A DNA stretch of 64,000 nt from Pleodorina starrii (GCA_030267565.1 BRXU01000004.1:1169501-1233500), one strand, 5' to 3'. Counted from the stretch's first letter, positions 46,805 through 57,390 are shown. Numbers and translations: made by a program. The notes: generated from the letters alone by a model not told the origin.

Positions 46805-47836
46805 CTATCGAAGCGAAGGCGGTGATGGTGGCGGAAGTGAAGGCGGCGATGGTGGCGGGGGTGAAGGCGGCGAAGGTGGCGGGAGTGAAGGCGGCGATGG
46901 CGGCACGAGTGAAGGCGGCGATGGCGGCAGGAGTGAAGGCGGCGATGGTGGCGGGGGTGAAGGTGGCGATGGTGGCGGGGGTGAAGGCGGCGATGGCGGC
47001 AGGAGTGAAGGCGGCGATGGTGGCGGGAGTGAAGGCGGCGATGGTGGCGGAGGTGAAGGCGGCGATGGCGGCAGGGGCGAAGGCGGCGATGGTGGCGGAG
47101 GTGAAGGCGGCGATGGTGGCGGAGGTGAAGGCGGTGAAGGTGGCGGAGGTGAAGGCGGCGATGGTGGCGGCGGTGAAGGCGGTGAAGGTGGCGGCGGTGA
47201 AGGCGGCGATGGTGGCGGGAGTGAAGGCGGCGATGGCGGCAGAGGTGAAGGCGGCGATGGCGGCAGGAGTGAAGGCGGCGATGGAGGCAGGAGTGAAGGC
47301 GGCGATGGTGGCGGGGGTGAAGGCGGCGATGGCGGCAGGGGCGAAGGCGGCGATGGCGGCAGGGGCGAAGGCGGCGATGGCGGCAGGGGCGAAGGCGGCG
47401 AAGGTGGCGGGAGTGAAGGCGGCGAAGGTGGCGGGAGTGAAGGCGGCGATGGCGGCAGGAGTGAAGGCGGCGATGGCGGCAGCAGTAAAGGCGGCGATGG
47501 TGGCGGAGGTGAAGGCGGCGATGGTGGCGGGGGTGAAGGCGGCGATGGCGGCAGGAGTGAAGGCGGCGATGGTGGCGGGAGTGAAGGCGGCGATGGTGGC
47601 GGAGGTGAAGGCGGCGATGGCGGCAGGGGCGAAGGCGGCGATGGTGGCGGAGGTGAAGGCGGCGATGGTGGCGGAGGTGAAGGCGGTGAAGGTGGCGGAG
47701 GTGAAGGCGGCGATGGTGGCGGGGGTGAAGGCGGCGATGGTGGCGGGGGTGAAGGCGGCGATGGTGGCGGAGGTGAAGGCGGTGATGGTGGCGGAAGTGA
47801 AGGCGGCGATGGTGGCGGGGGTGAAGGCGGCGAGTC
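46805..47836 (-). repeat. 24-bp coding-type array 1, (SPPPPSPP)n
   Basis: About 42 units of 24 bases. In one minus frame every unit reads Ser-Pro-Pro-Pro-Pro-Ser-Pro-Pro with Leu variants, uninterrupted from 47836 to a TAG at 46805-46807. It has no start codon or clear acceptor of its own in that frame. The first bases past its stop are the promoter of the truncated CBM14 copy. It is likely part of a hydroxyproline-rich wall-protein gene cut by duplication and by the element at 47845-48135. Confidence 0.85.
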
Positions 47837-47844
47837 CCCTAGGA

Positions 47845-48135
47845 AGTGCCTGAGAGTTAGGGCACTGAATTGGTGACCGAGAGGTCACCAGTACGATCCC
47901 GGCCTTCGCAGAGGGCTGGGTGACCGATGGGGGCCCTGGTGTGGGAACGAACAGCAGGTGATCGCATGGCTCTTTAGCCATGTCCCTGTCCCCTGCACTG
48001 GTAGAACTCATCACGGTTGAATGTTCAAACAATGATGTGTCTGGCATATCTGGGAAGAATGCGTGCGGGTACCCAGATGTGATCTGAGTGAGACGGAGCC
48101 CAGACACGGAGTGGGTGGGAGAAGCAACCCATCTT
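47845..48135 (+). mobile_element. tRNA-derived SINE-like element between the two arrays
   Basis: Starts with a tRNA-like head: TTAGGGCACTG, a perfect hairpin GGTGACC-GAGA-GGTCACC (47872-47889), and GTACGATCCC, resembling the polymerase III B box. A tail of about 220 bp without coding content follows. It sits exactly between two halves of Ser-Pro array sequence, consistent with insertion. The GAGGTC-CC arm and GATCCC motif recall the tRNA-like part of the insertion at 36720-37118. Confidence 0.55.
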
Positions 48136-48198
48136 AGTCAAAAAGGCGGTCACCGCGGTAATGGGCTGTACCCGCCGATGAGGCATCAGTCTGTTCCC

Positions 48199-49743
48199 TT
48201 AACCCACGCAAGGGCTTACGGTCCAGCGTAATACTTTCCTTTCCTTTGAAGGCGGCGATGGTGGCGGAGGTGAAGGCGGCGAAGGTGGCGGGAGTGAAGG
48301 CGGCGATGGCGGCAGGGGCGAAGGCGGCGATGGTGGCAGGGGCGAAGGCGGCGAAGGTGACGGGAGTGAAGGCGGCGAAGGTGGCGGGAGTGAAGGCGGC
48401 GAAGGTGGCGGGAGTGAAGGCGGCGATGGTGGCAGGGGCGAAGGCGGCGAAGGTGGCGGGAGTGAAGGCGGCGAAGGTGGCGGGAGTGAAGGCGGCGAAG
48501 GTGGGGGGGGTGAAGGCGGCGAAGGTGGCGGGAGTGAAGGCGGCGATGGTGGCGGGTGTGAAGGCGGCGATGGTGGCGGGAGTGAAGGTGGCGAAGGTGG
48601 CGGAGGTGAAGGCGGCGATGGTGGCGGAGGTGAAGGCGGCCATGGTGGCGGAGGTGAAGGCGGCGAAGGTGGCGGGAGTGAAGGCGGCGATGGTGGCGGG
48701 GGTGAAGGCGGCGAAGGTGGCGGGAGTGAAGGCGGCGATGGTGGCGGGGGTGAAGGCGGCGAAGGTGGCGGGGGTGAAGGCGGCGATGGTGGCGGAGGTG
48801 AAGGCGGCGAGGGTGGCAGGGGTGAAGGCGGTGAAGGTGGCGGGAGTGAAGGCGGCGAAGGTGGCGGGAGTGAAGGCGGCGATGGCGGCGGAGGTGAAGG
48901 CGGCGATGGCGGCGGGGGTGAAGGCGGTGAAGGTGGCGGAGGTGAAGGCGGCGATGGCGGCGAGGGTGAAGGCGGTGAAGGTGGCGGGGGTGAAGGCGGC
49001 GATGGTGGCGGAGGTGAAGGCGGCGATGGCGGCGGGGGAGTAATCAAAGCGGCTCGCGGGGGTGAAGGCGGCGATGGTCGTGGGGGTGAAGGCGGCGATG
49101 GTGGCGGGGGTGGAGCTGACCGCTTGTTCCCTGGTACAGCGCTGCAGTCGCAGGTTGTCCCAGGAACGCATCCGCCACTTTCTGGGACGCACCCGTTGAG
49201 ACTTGCCTCCATACCAGGGGGGCACGTTTCCTTTTTTGCAGCCCCCTGTTAGCGAGCGAGGGAGGCACCAGCAGGTTTGCGTATGTCGTGGGCGCATACG
49301 GCAACGGGAAAGAAGCACGGCAACGTAATACGGTAATACGGTAATGCCAGTAGTATCCCGATGCGGCTGTGTAGACAGCTCAAGAGTACAGCACACGACA
49401 TTCATGCAACATGGATATGGACGGGAAGCAAGTCGTCCCTCTGTGCGAAGTGGCAGGGGGAATGTCGTCCAAAACCTAGATAAAGCTGTGGAACGGTTAC
49501 ACGAGGCAGCACGGGCCGCCGCGTCCTTGAAAAAGGCATACTTACACGCTGACAGATGTAAACGATGGAGCAGTCGCAAGGGTCGTTTACTATTCCGTCG
49601 CGACTGCCAAGACTCGCGCATGGGTTTGCGTTGCACGACGGCAGCGCTATAGATGAGCCATGCACGATGCCGGGTGATGAAGTGGCCATAAATATGTAAA
49701 CTGTCAAAACAGCAGGCAGGAGGGCATGTGGAACGCTCCCCAT
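48199..49743 (-). CDS. Secreted CBM14 chitin-binding, hydroxyproline-rich wall protein
   Basis: Exon 1 49743-49546 ends at a consensus GTAAGT donor; exon 2 49245-48199 follows in phase 0; 414 residues. Residues 1-30 are a signal peptide (MGSVPHALLPAVLTVYIFMA). Residues about 37-90 form a peritrophin-A/CBM14-type chitin-binding module: NPCASLGSRDGIVND, CDCSIVYIC, then TCPPGMEASLNGC across the intron. A second short Cys cluster (GGCVPGTTCDC) precedes about 36 repeats of SPPPPSPP-type sequence and a short basic end (KERKVLRWTVSPCVG). Such Ser-Pro repeats are prolyl-hydroxylated and glycosylated in volvocine walls. Likely role: extracellular matrix or wall protein that binds a chitin-like or glycan ligand. 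A possible donor (ACC|GTAAGC) just before the stop leaves open that a further exon once lay in the array downstream. Confidence 0.75.
48247..49110 (-). repeat. 24-bp coding array 2, (SPPPPSPP)n
   Basis: About 36 units of 24 bases, forming most of exon 2 of the CBM14 wall-protein gene. Unit variants (GAAGGTGGCGGGAGTG, GATGGTGGCGGAGGTG) are interspersed rather than ordered. Because 24 is a multiple of three and the units lack stops, several frames on both strands are open over the whole array; only the minus Ser-Pro frame has a signal peptide upstream. Confidence 0.9.
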
Positions 49744-50470
49744 TTCCGAGGAGTCAAGGCTAAAGTTGCACTGTCCGTCGCTCTTTCGATCGGAAGCGCT
49801 ACCCTAGCTATATCGAAGCGACGGAATCCGGAGTATCGGCTTGGCCCAACTAGTAGCTAGGCGGCCTGCAGTAATTCGGCTTTCATCCGTCAAACAGATC
49901 CAGCGAAAGTACACTACGGTAGGGCGAGCGACGGACCGCCAGAGTCACACCTGTCCTACCTGCTGGTCCTGCCTTGATGGTAAGGTGTACTAATTAAGCA
50001 GACGACATCATCAGCATTCTAATTCTCTCTCAAGGATATGTTGTGTGATGCTAAGAAGCTGAGGAAAGAGGGTGAGAGAGTTCCGTACATGGGCCCCCGA
50101 AAGGGCGGGCGCGATCGACGCCGCTCATAGTGGCGATATCATCATTACTTCAAAGTCTGGAAAGACACTGCAAGATTGTTGCCGGGGGTACTGCATGCCC
50201 AATTGATTGCATGCATGCCACCGTCGGTAGGAACAAGCAGGAACAAGGGAAGACCTTCCCCTTTCCGGAGTTCTTGACAGTGAACGCGCCAAACCGAGAA
50301 AAATCATCAAGCAAACGCGCGAAGCTTTACTCTGGGGAAAAGGGGGGTCTAGGTAGACTCCGTAATATGGAGTGGCTATGTCCGTATCTTACTCCGTGAG
50401 TCACCTGACAGGACCTGACTTTACGGGGTACGATCGATTCTCCGTAAAGTGACTCCGTAATCTCTCGACC
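49744..50470. other. Upstream region of the CBM14 gene and beyond
   Basis: The first ~70 bases (GAGGAGTCAAGGCT, GTCGCTCTTTCG, GGAAGCGCTACCCT) are shared with the same position upstream of the truncated copy (46743-46815), marking the duplicated promoter. The rest has no recognised gene. From 50340 a dense set of TCCGTAA words begins. Confidence 0.6.
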
Positions 50471-50475
50471 TAGTT

Positions 50476-50536
50476 TACGGAGACTCTTCGGAGAGTCTCC
50501 GTATCTGTTCCGTTCCTAAAAGAACGGAACAGATAC
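50476..50536. repeat. Two adjacent strong hairpins
   Basis: 50476-50503: an 11-bp perfect stem (TACGGAGACTC with its complement) and loop TTCGGA. 50501-50536: a 15-bp perfect stem (GTATCTGTTCCGTTC with its complement) and loop CTAAAA. They share three bases, so only one can be complete at a time, an arrangement seen in alternative RNA structures or in element ends. Several CTCCGTAA words precede them. No gene context explains them. Confidence 0.8.
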
Positions 50537-50710
50537 AAACCGCACCGCAATGCAGTGGCATGGCTCGCCCCGATGGTTGGCGTGCAGCCGGCACATTGTG
50601 TGCAAACGAACTAAAAGCGATAGATAAAAATCGCTTCTTGCACAGACCTTACATACCAGGCCGGTTGTACGGTTGCAATAGGAAAAACGCTTGTCCAAGG
50701 CCAACTAGGG

Positions 50711-50803
50711 TCAAGCAAATCCTACTAATGTAAAACGCTACAACTTCAGCTTCTACTATTGTTCAAGCCATAGGCTTTCGCCCCTTGAGGGGCGAGCCAA
50801 CCG
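50711..50803. repeat. Direct repeat, family 3, copy 1
   Basis: About 93 bp, nearly the same as 52122-52212: TCAAGCAAATCCTACTA, TGTAAAACGCTAC, AGCTTCTACTATTG, and a 7-bp hairpin TCGCCCC-TTGA-GGGGCGA. The two copies bracket about 1.3 kb, so they may be the ends of an element or the result of a duplication. Confidence 0.8.
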
Positions 50804-51087
50804 CATAATACGGAGAAGTCGGCAACCCGAAACTGGATTTACGGAGGTTCGTATTTACGGAGGTTCGTCGAGAGTCTACGGAAGTACGGAGCAGGGAGAG
50901 GTCGTTGGGGCCGAAAATCATCCTGCGAACCCCCTTCCGAGCACAATTATCCTGAGGGTACTCACTGGGGTAGGATTCCCGGAGTGTGGTGTCACGGGTT
51001 ATCCGTACTCGCTTAATCATTGAATTTTTTTGAATAAAAATCCTCTTATCTTGAAACGGGTACCTCCTGGCTTTCAACGGATTCCCC

Positions 51088-51165
51088 CGACCGGGGGTTA
51101 GGATTCCTCCGACCGTGTTTAGGATTCCTCCGGCCGGCGCTAGGATTCTCGCGACTGGGTACCGG
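51088..51165. repeat. Short degenerate tandem repeat (about 22 bp)
   Basis: Four imperfect units containing TAGGATTCCTCCGACCG or close variants, starting near GGATTCCCCCGACCGGGGG. Inside the stretch bounded by family-3 direct repeats. No gene. Confidence 0.7.
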
Positions 51166-51285
51166 AGAAACGTCACCGCCTACCGGTTTACTGAAACAGG
51201 GGTTTGGGTACTCGAAAGCTTAGATAGGAATCACATTAGCGGCTATCTGTTTCCCAAGTACGGGTACGTGTAACGGATGGTCGAG

Positions 51286-51615
51286 ACAAGTAAGGGCCTC
51301 CGGCAGTCCCGCTTTTGGTGTAAGCAGGCCGTGTGTAGCGGACCAGCGGAACCAACGCACTAGCCGAGGCATCGGAAATAGGGAGATAGAGGTAGGTAGT
51401 CCTGGGTAGTCAGTTGCCCTTTATTCAGGAGGTTCATGTGCGGTCAAGGCATGGCTCCAAAAACACGTCCTAAACACGGATGCAAGCTTGCAAGGCCCAA
51501 CACATCCGCCACGTCCGCGCGACAACGCGCCGCTAAAAAGCGGGCTCCATCAGAGTTGGCGAGCGGTAGTCGGAAGTAGGAAAGGCAGGCGAAGAAAGCA
51601 CAGTGATTGCAAGTG
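51286..51615 (-). mobile_element. Dispersed repeat, family 4, inverted copy
   Basis: The reverse complement aligns with 57391-57716 over about 330 bp with few differences. On the minus strand it carries a short frame ending FLAARCRADVADVLGLASLH...CLGRVFGAMP and a stop at 51444. Most differences from the other copy leave that frame open. It is followed by ATAAAGGGCAACTGACTACC. This may be the 3' end of a transposable element with its last coding residues. Element class not recognised. Confidence 0.8.
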
Positions 51616-52121
51616 TATTGTATTATCAGATTAATCAAAGAGGAGCTGGATAACAGCTACATAGTGCGATCGCACGACTCTGTGGGTCTACTGTTTAATA
51701 GAACATCTAGACCTGAAGGTTTTCTGAGTGAAACGAAGAAAACCAAGGTTTTCTGTGTATTTGCCGAGAGCGTTCTCGGCTGTTCGTTGGCGGTACGGCC
51801 TGGCCGTACCGGTGAGAGCGAAGTGCAAGTCGCGCTGAGCGCGACGGAAAGAGCAATTTCGCGAGTTCATTTAGTCAGTACTGACAGGTTTCCGCTGCGT
51901 CTTCTGCCCATTACACCGCCCCGCGGCAGATAGCGCAGTCGGTTACCAGGCTCGCCTCCTCCCACGGAAGCAAGCATACTCTTCTGCTCGCAGGTACCCG
52001 ACTCCATCCCCGTCTTCAAGCGGTAAGGCAACTACTCATGAAAACAGGCCACTAACCAAACCACCGGCGAAATCGCCTCATTGGATAGGGATCCCATACA
52101 GGGAAATGAATGTCCAAGGCT
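51616..52121. other. Unassigned sequence with an A-box-like word
   Basis: No gene supported. TAGCGCAGTCGG at 51932-51943 matches the tRNA A-box consensus, but no acceptable B box or cloverleaf follows, so it is not called a tRNA. An open plus frame 51607-51933 has no recognisable features. Confidence 0.4.
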
Positions 52122-52212
52122 TCAAGCAAATCCTACTATTGTAAAACGCTACTACAAGAGCTTCTACTATTGCTCAAGGCTTAGGCTTTCGCCCCTTGAG
52201 GGGCGAGCCAAC
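52122..52212. repeat. Direct repeat, family 3, copy 2
   Basis: Partner of 50711-50803 in the same orientation; same hairpin and GAGCCAAC end. Confidence 0.8.
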
Positions 52213-52585
52213 AGATAGAAAAGCGAGATATCCAATCTTTCTAAATTCTGCTTGTCGCTAGTTACGCTATAATGTTCAAGTTCGCGTTGCAGGCTGAGTG
52301 TGAGCTGGTGTGAGCTACCATAGGTTATAATTCGCTGAGGAAAGGAGTACGACTGAAAAATGCCAAAGACCTGAAATGGCCCTAATGCAGCAATCAATCT
52401 TCACCCGATGGATAATTTTCTCTTTATTAGTTTTATTGCAGCACCTGGGGCGATCGGCGAGGTGCGCCCGCCCTTTGCCGAGAATGGCTTAAAGGAGGGT
52501 AGGACAGACTCTCCGGGAGTGACATCTGAAGGGTGGTCGTTGTCGCAGCATCTGCTGCCGGTGCAATTGCCAACTGACGACCCCG

Positions 52586-52720
52586 CCAGTGCAATTGTAA
52601 CTGCTGGAGCTGACCCCGCCCGTGCAATTGGAACTGTGGGAGCCGACCCCAGCCGTGCAATTGCAACTGCTGGAGCCGGCCCCAGCCGTGTCAGTACAAC
52701 TGCTGGAGCCGGCCCCACGC
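52586..52720. repeat. 33-bp tandem repeat
   Basis: About four units sharing GTGCAATTG, AACTG, GGAGC and GACCCC. It is open in a plus frame (52408-52794) that reads Ala/Gly/Pro-rich repeats, but that frame has no other support. The segment just left (TTTTATTGCAGCACCTGG, then GGCGAGGTGCGCCCGCCCTT, about 52432-52475) recurs at 57861-57905. Confidence 0.75.
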
Positions 52721-52779
52721 CCCCACCCCGGGACAGTGCCGGAGGCCTCGCTCTGTCAATTGCCTTAACAACGCTTTAC

Positions 52780-53380
52780 CGATTTTGGTTCTAAGAACCA
52801 AAAGAGGTTTATGTCCCTGGGTACAGCGTGGGACCCAGGACGTGGGACCCGTACAGCGGTAAAAAGCAGTACCAGGAAGGTACGCGCAACGCGAAAATGC
52901 TTCGGGCGAGCTTACTGCACACTGCGGACGGCCGTAGAGGAGACGGAACAGAATGAGGAACGGAAAGCACAAAACAGTCCGGCCCGGGCAGGGCCTGGCA
53001 GGGCTGGGCGACATAATCGCCCCCGGGACGACCAGAACTGAAACGTCCACCAACGACCAACATAACGCGACCGCGTCTGAGAAATTTACACACATAAGTA
53101 GTGGACATGTTGCCATGCGCAGCCATTGCCATGTCAACTAGAACAGACCTTGGGCAACGGCAATGAAGGTTGGGAACGGGTGGGACAGCGAAACGTGTAT
53201 TACTTGAATGTAACGTGTATGCATACAATAACGGTAACAGAAGGCACAAAAACGGCCGGGCAGGGCAGGGCGGGGCGACATCTTGGCCCTCGTGACTACC
53301 AACACGGCAACGGCCGCCAACGACCATCACAACAGCACAGCACTTGCCAGGGCGAGACACCACGTTCCAGTATCGCAACA
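52780..53380. mobile_element. Dispersed repeat, family 1, copy 2
   Basis: Partner of 33561-34250 in the same orientation. It lacks part of the middle-right section of copy 1 but retains the right end, CACTTGCCAGGGCGAGACACCA. See the first copy for shared blocks. Confidence 0.75.
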
Positions 53381-53959
53381 ACACATAAGTGCGTCCGCGA
53401 ACTGCCACTGGCCGACCTCTTCGGCCGCGGCAAACGCGAAATTTCGACCGTAATGCAAAATACCTAGATAGGATAGGTCATCATGGCTGAAAACGGACGG
53501 GCGCGGACCTCCGCGCCCCAACGACGTTCAAATGGACAGGCGACAGTTCAGCAACTCGATCACAGCCACATCGGCCCCAGCCTGAGAGATAATATATTGA
53601 CAACGAGGAGTTGAAGGGATGGCTTCCGGCGGGCTCCCAGCTCTTCCTCGACGGAGCAGGACTTCGTCACTCATTTAGCCGCCCGGCTCCGGCCCCGCGG
53701 ACATACACCCCCAGCTGTTTGGGCCGCTTGGCAAGGCCCTCACGGGCACACTACGCGGGTTGGTACCGCCCGAGGAGGCGGGGCCCGCACTTCGGCCGCG
53801 GACGGACGGACCAGCACGTGCCCCCAACGGAAGCTGCCCAGCGGTACCACACGCAATGCAAGAGATCAGCGGAAAGGCGGGCTGGCACAACTCTCCACCT
53901 CGCCCGCAGTCAAGCGGGAACGCCTTCATCAGCTGGGACCAGTCCAACTCCTACCCAGC

Positions 53960-55505
53960 GACCCGGCAGTGGAAGTGCAGCTGCCCATCACAAATGCGCA
54001 CAAGATGGAGCGCCCCGTGTGGGAAATCAAGGGCGTTCCTTGCGCCATCCCCGAGTTCCTCGCGATGTCCTACTCCACCCCGCGGCGCACATGGGACAAG
54101 ACGGGGTTCCATAAGCCGGTGCCTCACCTGGACATACAGGATCACGCCCAAAGATCGGGGGGGACCATTCACCATGCCTTGCAAACCGCCGCCACGGAAG
54201 GAGCTGGCGCGCCAGATGCAGCAGCTGCAGCAGTTGCCATAGCAACGCCAAGCCGCCCAGACCGCAGCTGCCCCGGCCCAGCCAGGCCCCTGGAGCGGGG
54301 TGCCGCCACCGTACGCAGCGGTCGTACAGCGGACCAGATAGATGGGGCCCGGAGCCCGAGGTGGGAGCAAGAATACAGCACGCACCCACGGGGGTGGGCA
54401 TCACGCCTGGCATATGACCCCACGCATTCCACCCCCACCCACGCCTCTGGCATCAGCCAACATCACTGCCACTGCAGCCGGAGCAGACACATGGGCCGCC
54501 ATGGCGGCCGCGGCCCCCAGGCTCCCCAACTCCATGTGGGCAAGCCAGGCAGCTGCTGCAGCCAGGGCCCCATCGGTCACCGTGACCGTAAGTAGTACAA
54601 CGACTTAACCCCAGCAGGCCCCGCCGCAGCAGCAGGCCCCACCGCCACCGCGGACACAGCCGCCACTGCGGGCGCCATCCCTGCCTCGGGCCCCGCCATC
54701 GAGGCAGGCCCCACCGCCGCCGTGGGCGCCGCCGCCGCCACCAGCCCCGCAGCTGCAGGCCCAGCCACCGGTACAGGCCCAGATGCAACAGCTGCCGACT
54801 CCGCCGCCGCCACAGGCCCAGCCACGGATACAGGCCCCAACACCGCCACCGACTTAACAGCCGCAGCTGCCATCGGGCCCACAGCCGGACCCCAGGACGG
54901 CGGCAACCCAACCAGGGTTGCAGGCACAGGCGACTCCATGGCGACGAAACAACCACGTCCACAGCAGCGGTGGCAACAGTGCCGCAGGAGCGAGAAGCAT
55001 CGGCCGCCGCAACCGCTACAGCCCCCGCTTTCTGGTTCACGGCAGGTCTTACGGGGGCAGGCAGCAGGCGAACGGCTACCGGGGGCAAAGTAAGCCAGGC
55101 AGCGGCCGCAGCAGGAGCGCACACAGCCCGACCAGGGCCCAGCAGGCCCCGAGGCCCCAAAGCGGAAGCGGCAACGGCACGAGCGGAACACGGTGCAAAA
55201 AAAAGGCCCTGGAGGCCCGCAAGAGGAACATGAAGGAGCGGAAGGCAGCAGAGGAGGCCACGGCACAGTTAACCGCAATGCTGGCGACCGGCAGCCAGGC
55301 CCAGCCTTCGGACGGAGCACAGATCCCCAGCCTGCAGCTGCAGATGACGGCTGGAGACCCCTCCACCGTCGAAACCCACACCCAGCACGAAGTTGCCCAA
55401 CGAGGCCGGCAGCAGCTGAGCGCCCACGGACCAGCATCAAGGCAGGTGGGCGAGGAAGAGGAAGAACACATCCCCACCGCCATGGAGGCGGAGCACTCAA
55501 GTTAG
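53960..55505 (+). pseudogene. ORF1-like remnant of the decayed LINE
   Basis: Readable in pieces. The frame with VQLPITNAHKMERPVWEIKG and PCAIPEFLAMSYSTPRRTWD (from about 53960) is gag/ORF1-like. After Ala/Pro-rich sequence in changing frames, the last part (54918-55505) is basic, with RCKKKALEARKRNMKERKA, and ends in an acidic tail and stop. Frame changes between the parts indicate decay. Nucleic-acid binding is inferred from the basic content only. Confidence 0.5.
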
Positions 55506-55554
55506 ATGCCAATCAGGGGGACGGAGAGAATGCAGCGGCGAAACGCTGTGCAAG

Positions 55555-56395
55555 GCCATCCACTCCGGATCGCCACGCACAACATGCATGGGTTGCTGGC
55601 GTCGCATGGGAACCGTCTGCAGGCAGCAGTATAGCAGTGCGCAGAGCTGCGTCTATATGTGGTGTGTCTACAGAAGACCCATCATATCAACATCCAGCAC
55701 CAGTGCCTCTTTAAGCGGGACCTATGTCATGCAGCAATGCAGGCGCACACCCAAGGTTAGTTGGCGCGTAGCGGCGCACTCGTGGTCTGGCTCGACCCAC
55801 ACGGCGTGGGTTCTCATCCTCGTACGTCAGAGGGGCTCGCGGCCGCCCTGCCTGGAGCCGCCACCGGCCGCAAGCCTGCAACCCTCCCAGCATGCGTGCG
55901 GGGATGGTTCACCGAGTGTGTGCTCCGTTTGGGGGGCCACCTCCTGCATATCTGCAACGTCTACCTCCCCACGGGCTCTACCACAGCGGCAGCGGATACA
56001 CGGCGCCTTTTGTTCGGCAACATCCTGGCTGCCACAGCGACGCGTGCTGCAGCTGCAGACAACGACACCACCCTCATCTGGGCGGGCGACTTAAACTTTG
56101 TAGAGGACCCGGAGCGGGAATCGTCAGGGGGCCCAGGGGGTCGTCGAGGGGACGGGCCGATAGCGAACATGAGACGGCAGGCGGGCCCCGCCATGGTTGA
56201 CACCCACCGACACCTCCACCCCCAGCACCACGTCTTCACCCACCTGTACCGCGCCCACCCCGGGGGGCTCCCGCCTCGACCGCATCTACATCATCCAACC
56301 CATGCTGCCGTACATATGCCACACCGCCATCACCTTCCACACACCGTCAGACCACAGGGTCGCGGCGGCACTGCACCTGCAGTCACGCTGAAGTG
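55555..56395 (+). pseudogene. LINE endonuclease remnant
   Basis: Endonuclease/exonuclease/phosphatase-fold motifs in order: LRIATHNMHGLL (55555), then an in-frame TAG, then VVCLQKTHH. In this last motif the usual catalytic Glu of the xxETH motif is Lys. Next come HICNVYLPTG and IWAGDLNFVEDPERE (about 56080-56120), and after a further frame change GSRLDRIYI and SDHRVA. Stop, Glu-to-Lys change and frameshift together make it inactive. Confidence 0.7.
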
Positions 56396-57390
56396 AGGAG
56401 CGGGGCCCAGGCATCAGCCGTACCCGCCTGGCCTTCACGGTACACGAAAACCTCGCGGCCAGCATGGACGCCTGGATCCGCAGCCAGTGCGCGGTGGGAG
56501 ACCTGGTACGGGTGTGGGCGGCGCTGGACGGCGGCCCAGCCACCTGGCCTGGCATGCGTGGGCCCGTGAGCACCTGGACCCAGCCACGACTCCAGCCCAA
56601 CTGCAGGACACGGACGCCACCCTTGCAACTCTGGGGGCCCTGCATAACGATATCAGCCCGGCCTGGCTGGAGACAGCCTATATTATTGTGGAGACCAGGC
56701 TACGGCAGCAGCGGCGGCAGCAGGTGGAGGCGGAAGGCCCCCAGCAGCAACAGCAACCGCCGGCACTGCCACCGCCAGACTGCGTGCAGGTGATGGCCAT
56801 GGTCGTCGGGCGACTGGGGTGGCGCCTTCCCGGGGGAACGGACGCAACGCCACTTCGCGGCCTGACGGTCAGCCAGGCGACACAACTAAAGGACGGGCCC
56901 GCCAGCAAGCGGTGGAGTGGGTCTGATGACCGAGTTTGTGCGGGAGGCCCTGAGGACGCCGGAGAAACTGGCGTTGCCGGACCTCGCCGCCGAGCTCAGC
57001 CGCTTACAGGCAACCCAGCAGGCACGCCTGTGGTTTGGAGTGCGCTGGGAGAACGACATCAAGGAGACCATGTGGCGCCTTGAGGTGGACGGTGTGCCCC
57101 TGCCCGGCAACACGCACCTGGCCCGGGTTCCCACTGAGCCGTGCGGGTGCGGGTGCATAATGAGGACAGTGAGTCTTATGTTTATATGCTGCGTGAGGAC
57201 GGAGTTTGGGGCGTCACCTTTCTGATCTGGGAAAGGGGTCGGCGCTGGGAGAGGGCGTTCACACCTGCTGTGCATTGGCACTGAGTATTTACGGCTTTCC
57301 TTGGGGCGGCAGTGTACAGCTGTGGGTCGCGCTTGCTAGCGCACCGACGCACGCCAGTCATGCAACACCCCAACGGAATGTACAAGACAC

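Larger units (their letters stand above)
53600..57230 (+). mobile_element. Decayed LINE, second family
   Basis: Plus-strand order: an ORF1-like region (about 53900-55505), endonuclease remnants (about 55555-56395), and a C-terminal piece (about 56930-57160, RLWFGVRWENDIKETMWRLE, then PTEPCGCG). The reverse transcriptase core is absent, so a large internal deletion separates endonuclease and C terminus. Several frame changes and an internal stop show long inactivity. Family-4 repeat sequence follows directly at 57391-57716 and may be its 3' region. Confidence 0.65.

Noticed and set aside
46794..48107. Minus frame of repeated AFTPATIA residues and plus frames of repeated KAAMVAGV residues
   Set aside because: By-products of a 24-bp array without stops; no signal peptide, promoter or domain in these frames.
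51922..52000. Possible tRNA gene with A-box TAGCGCAGTCGG
   Set aside because: No proper B box, T arm or acceptor stem at the right distance.
54577..55512. Ala/Val/Gly-rich minus frame of about 310 codons opposite the ORF1 remnant
   Set aside because: Antisense shadow of GC-rich Pro/Ala-coding sequence; no independent features.
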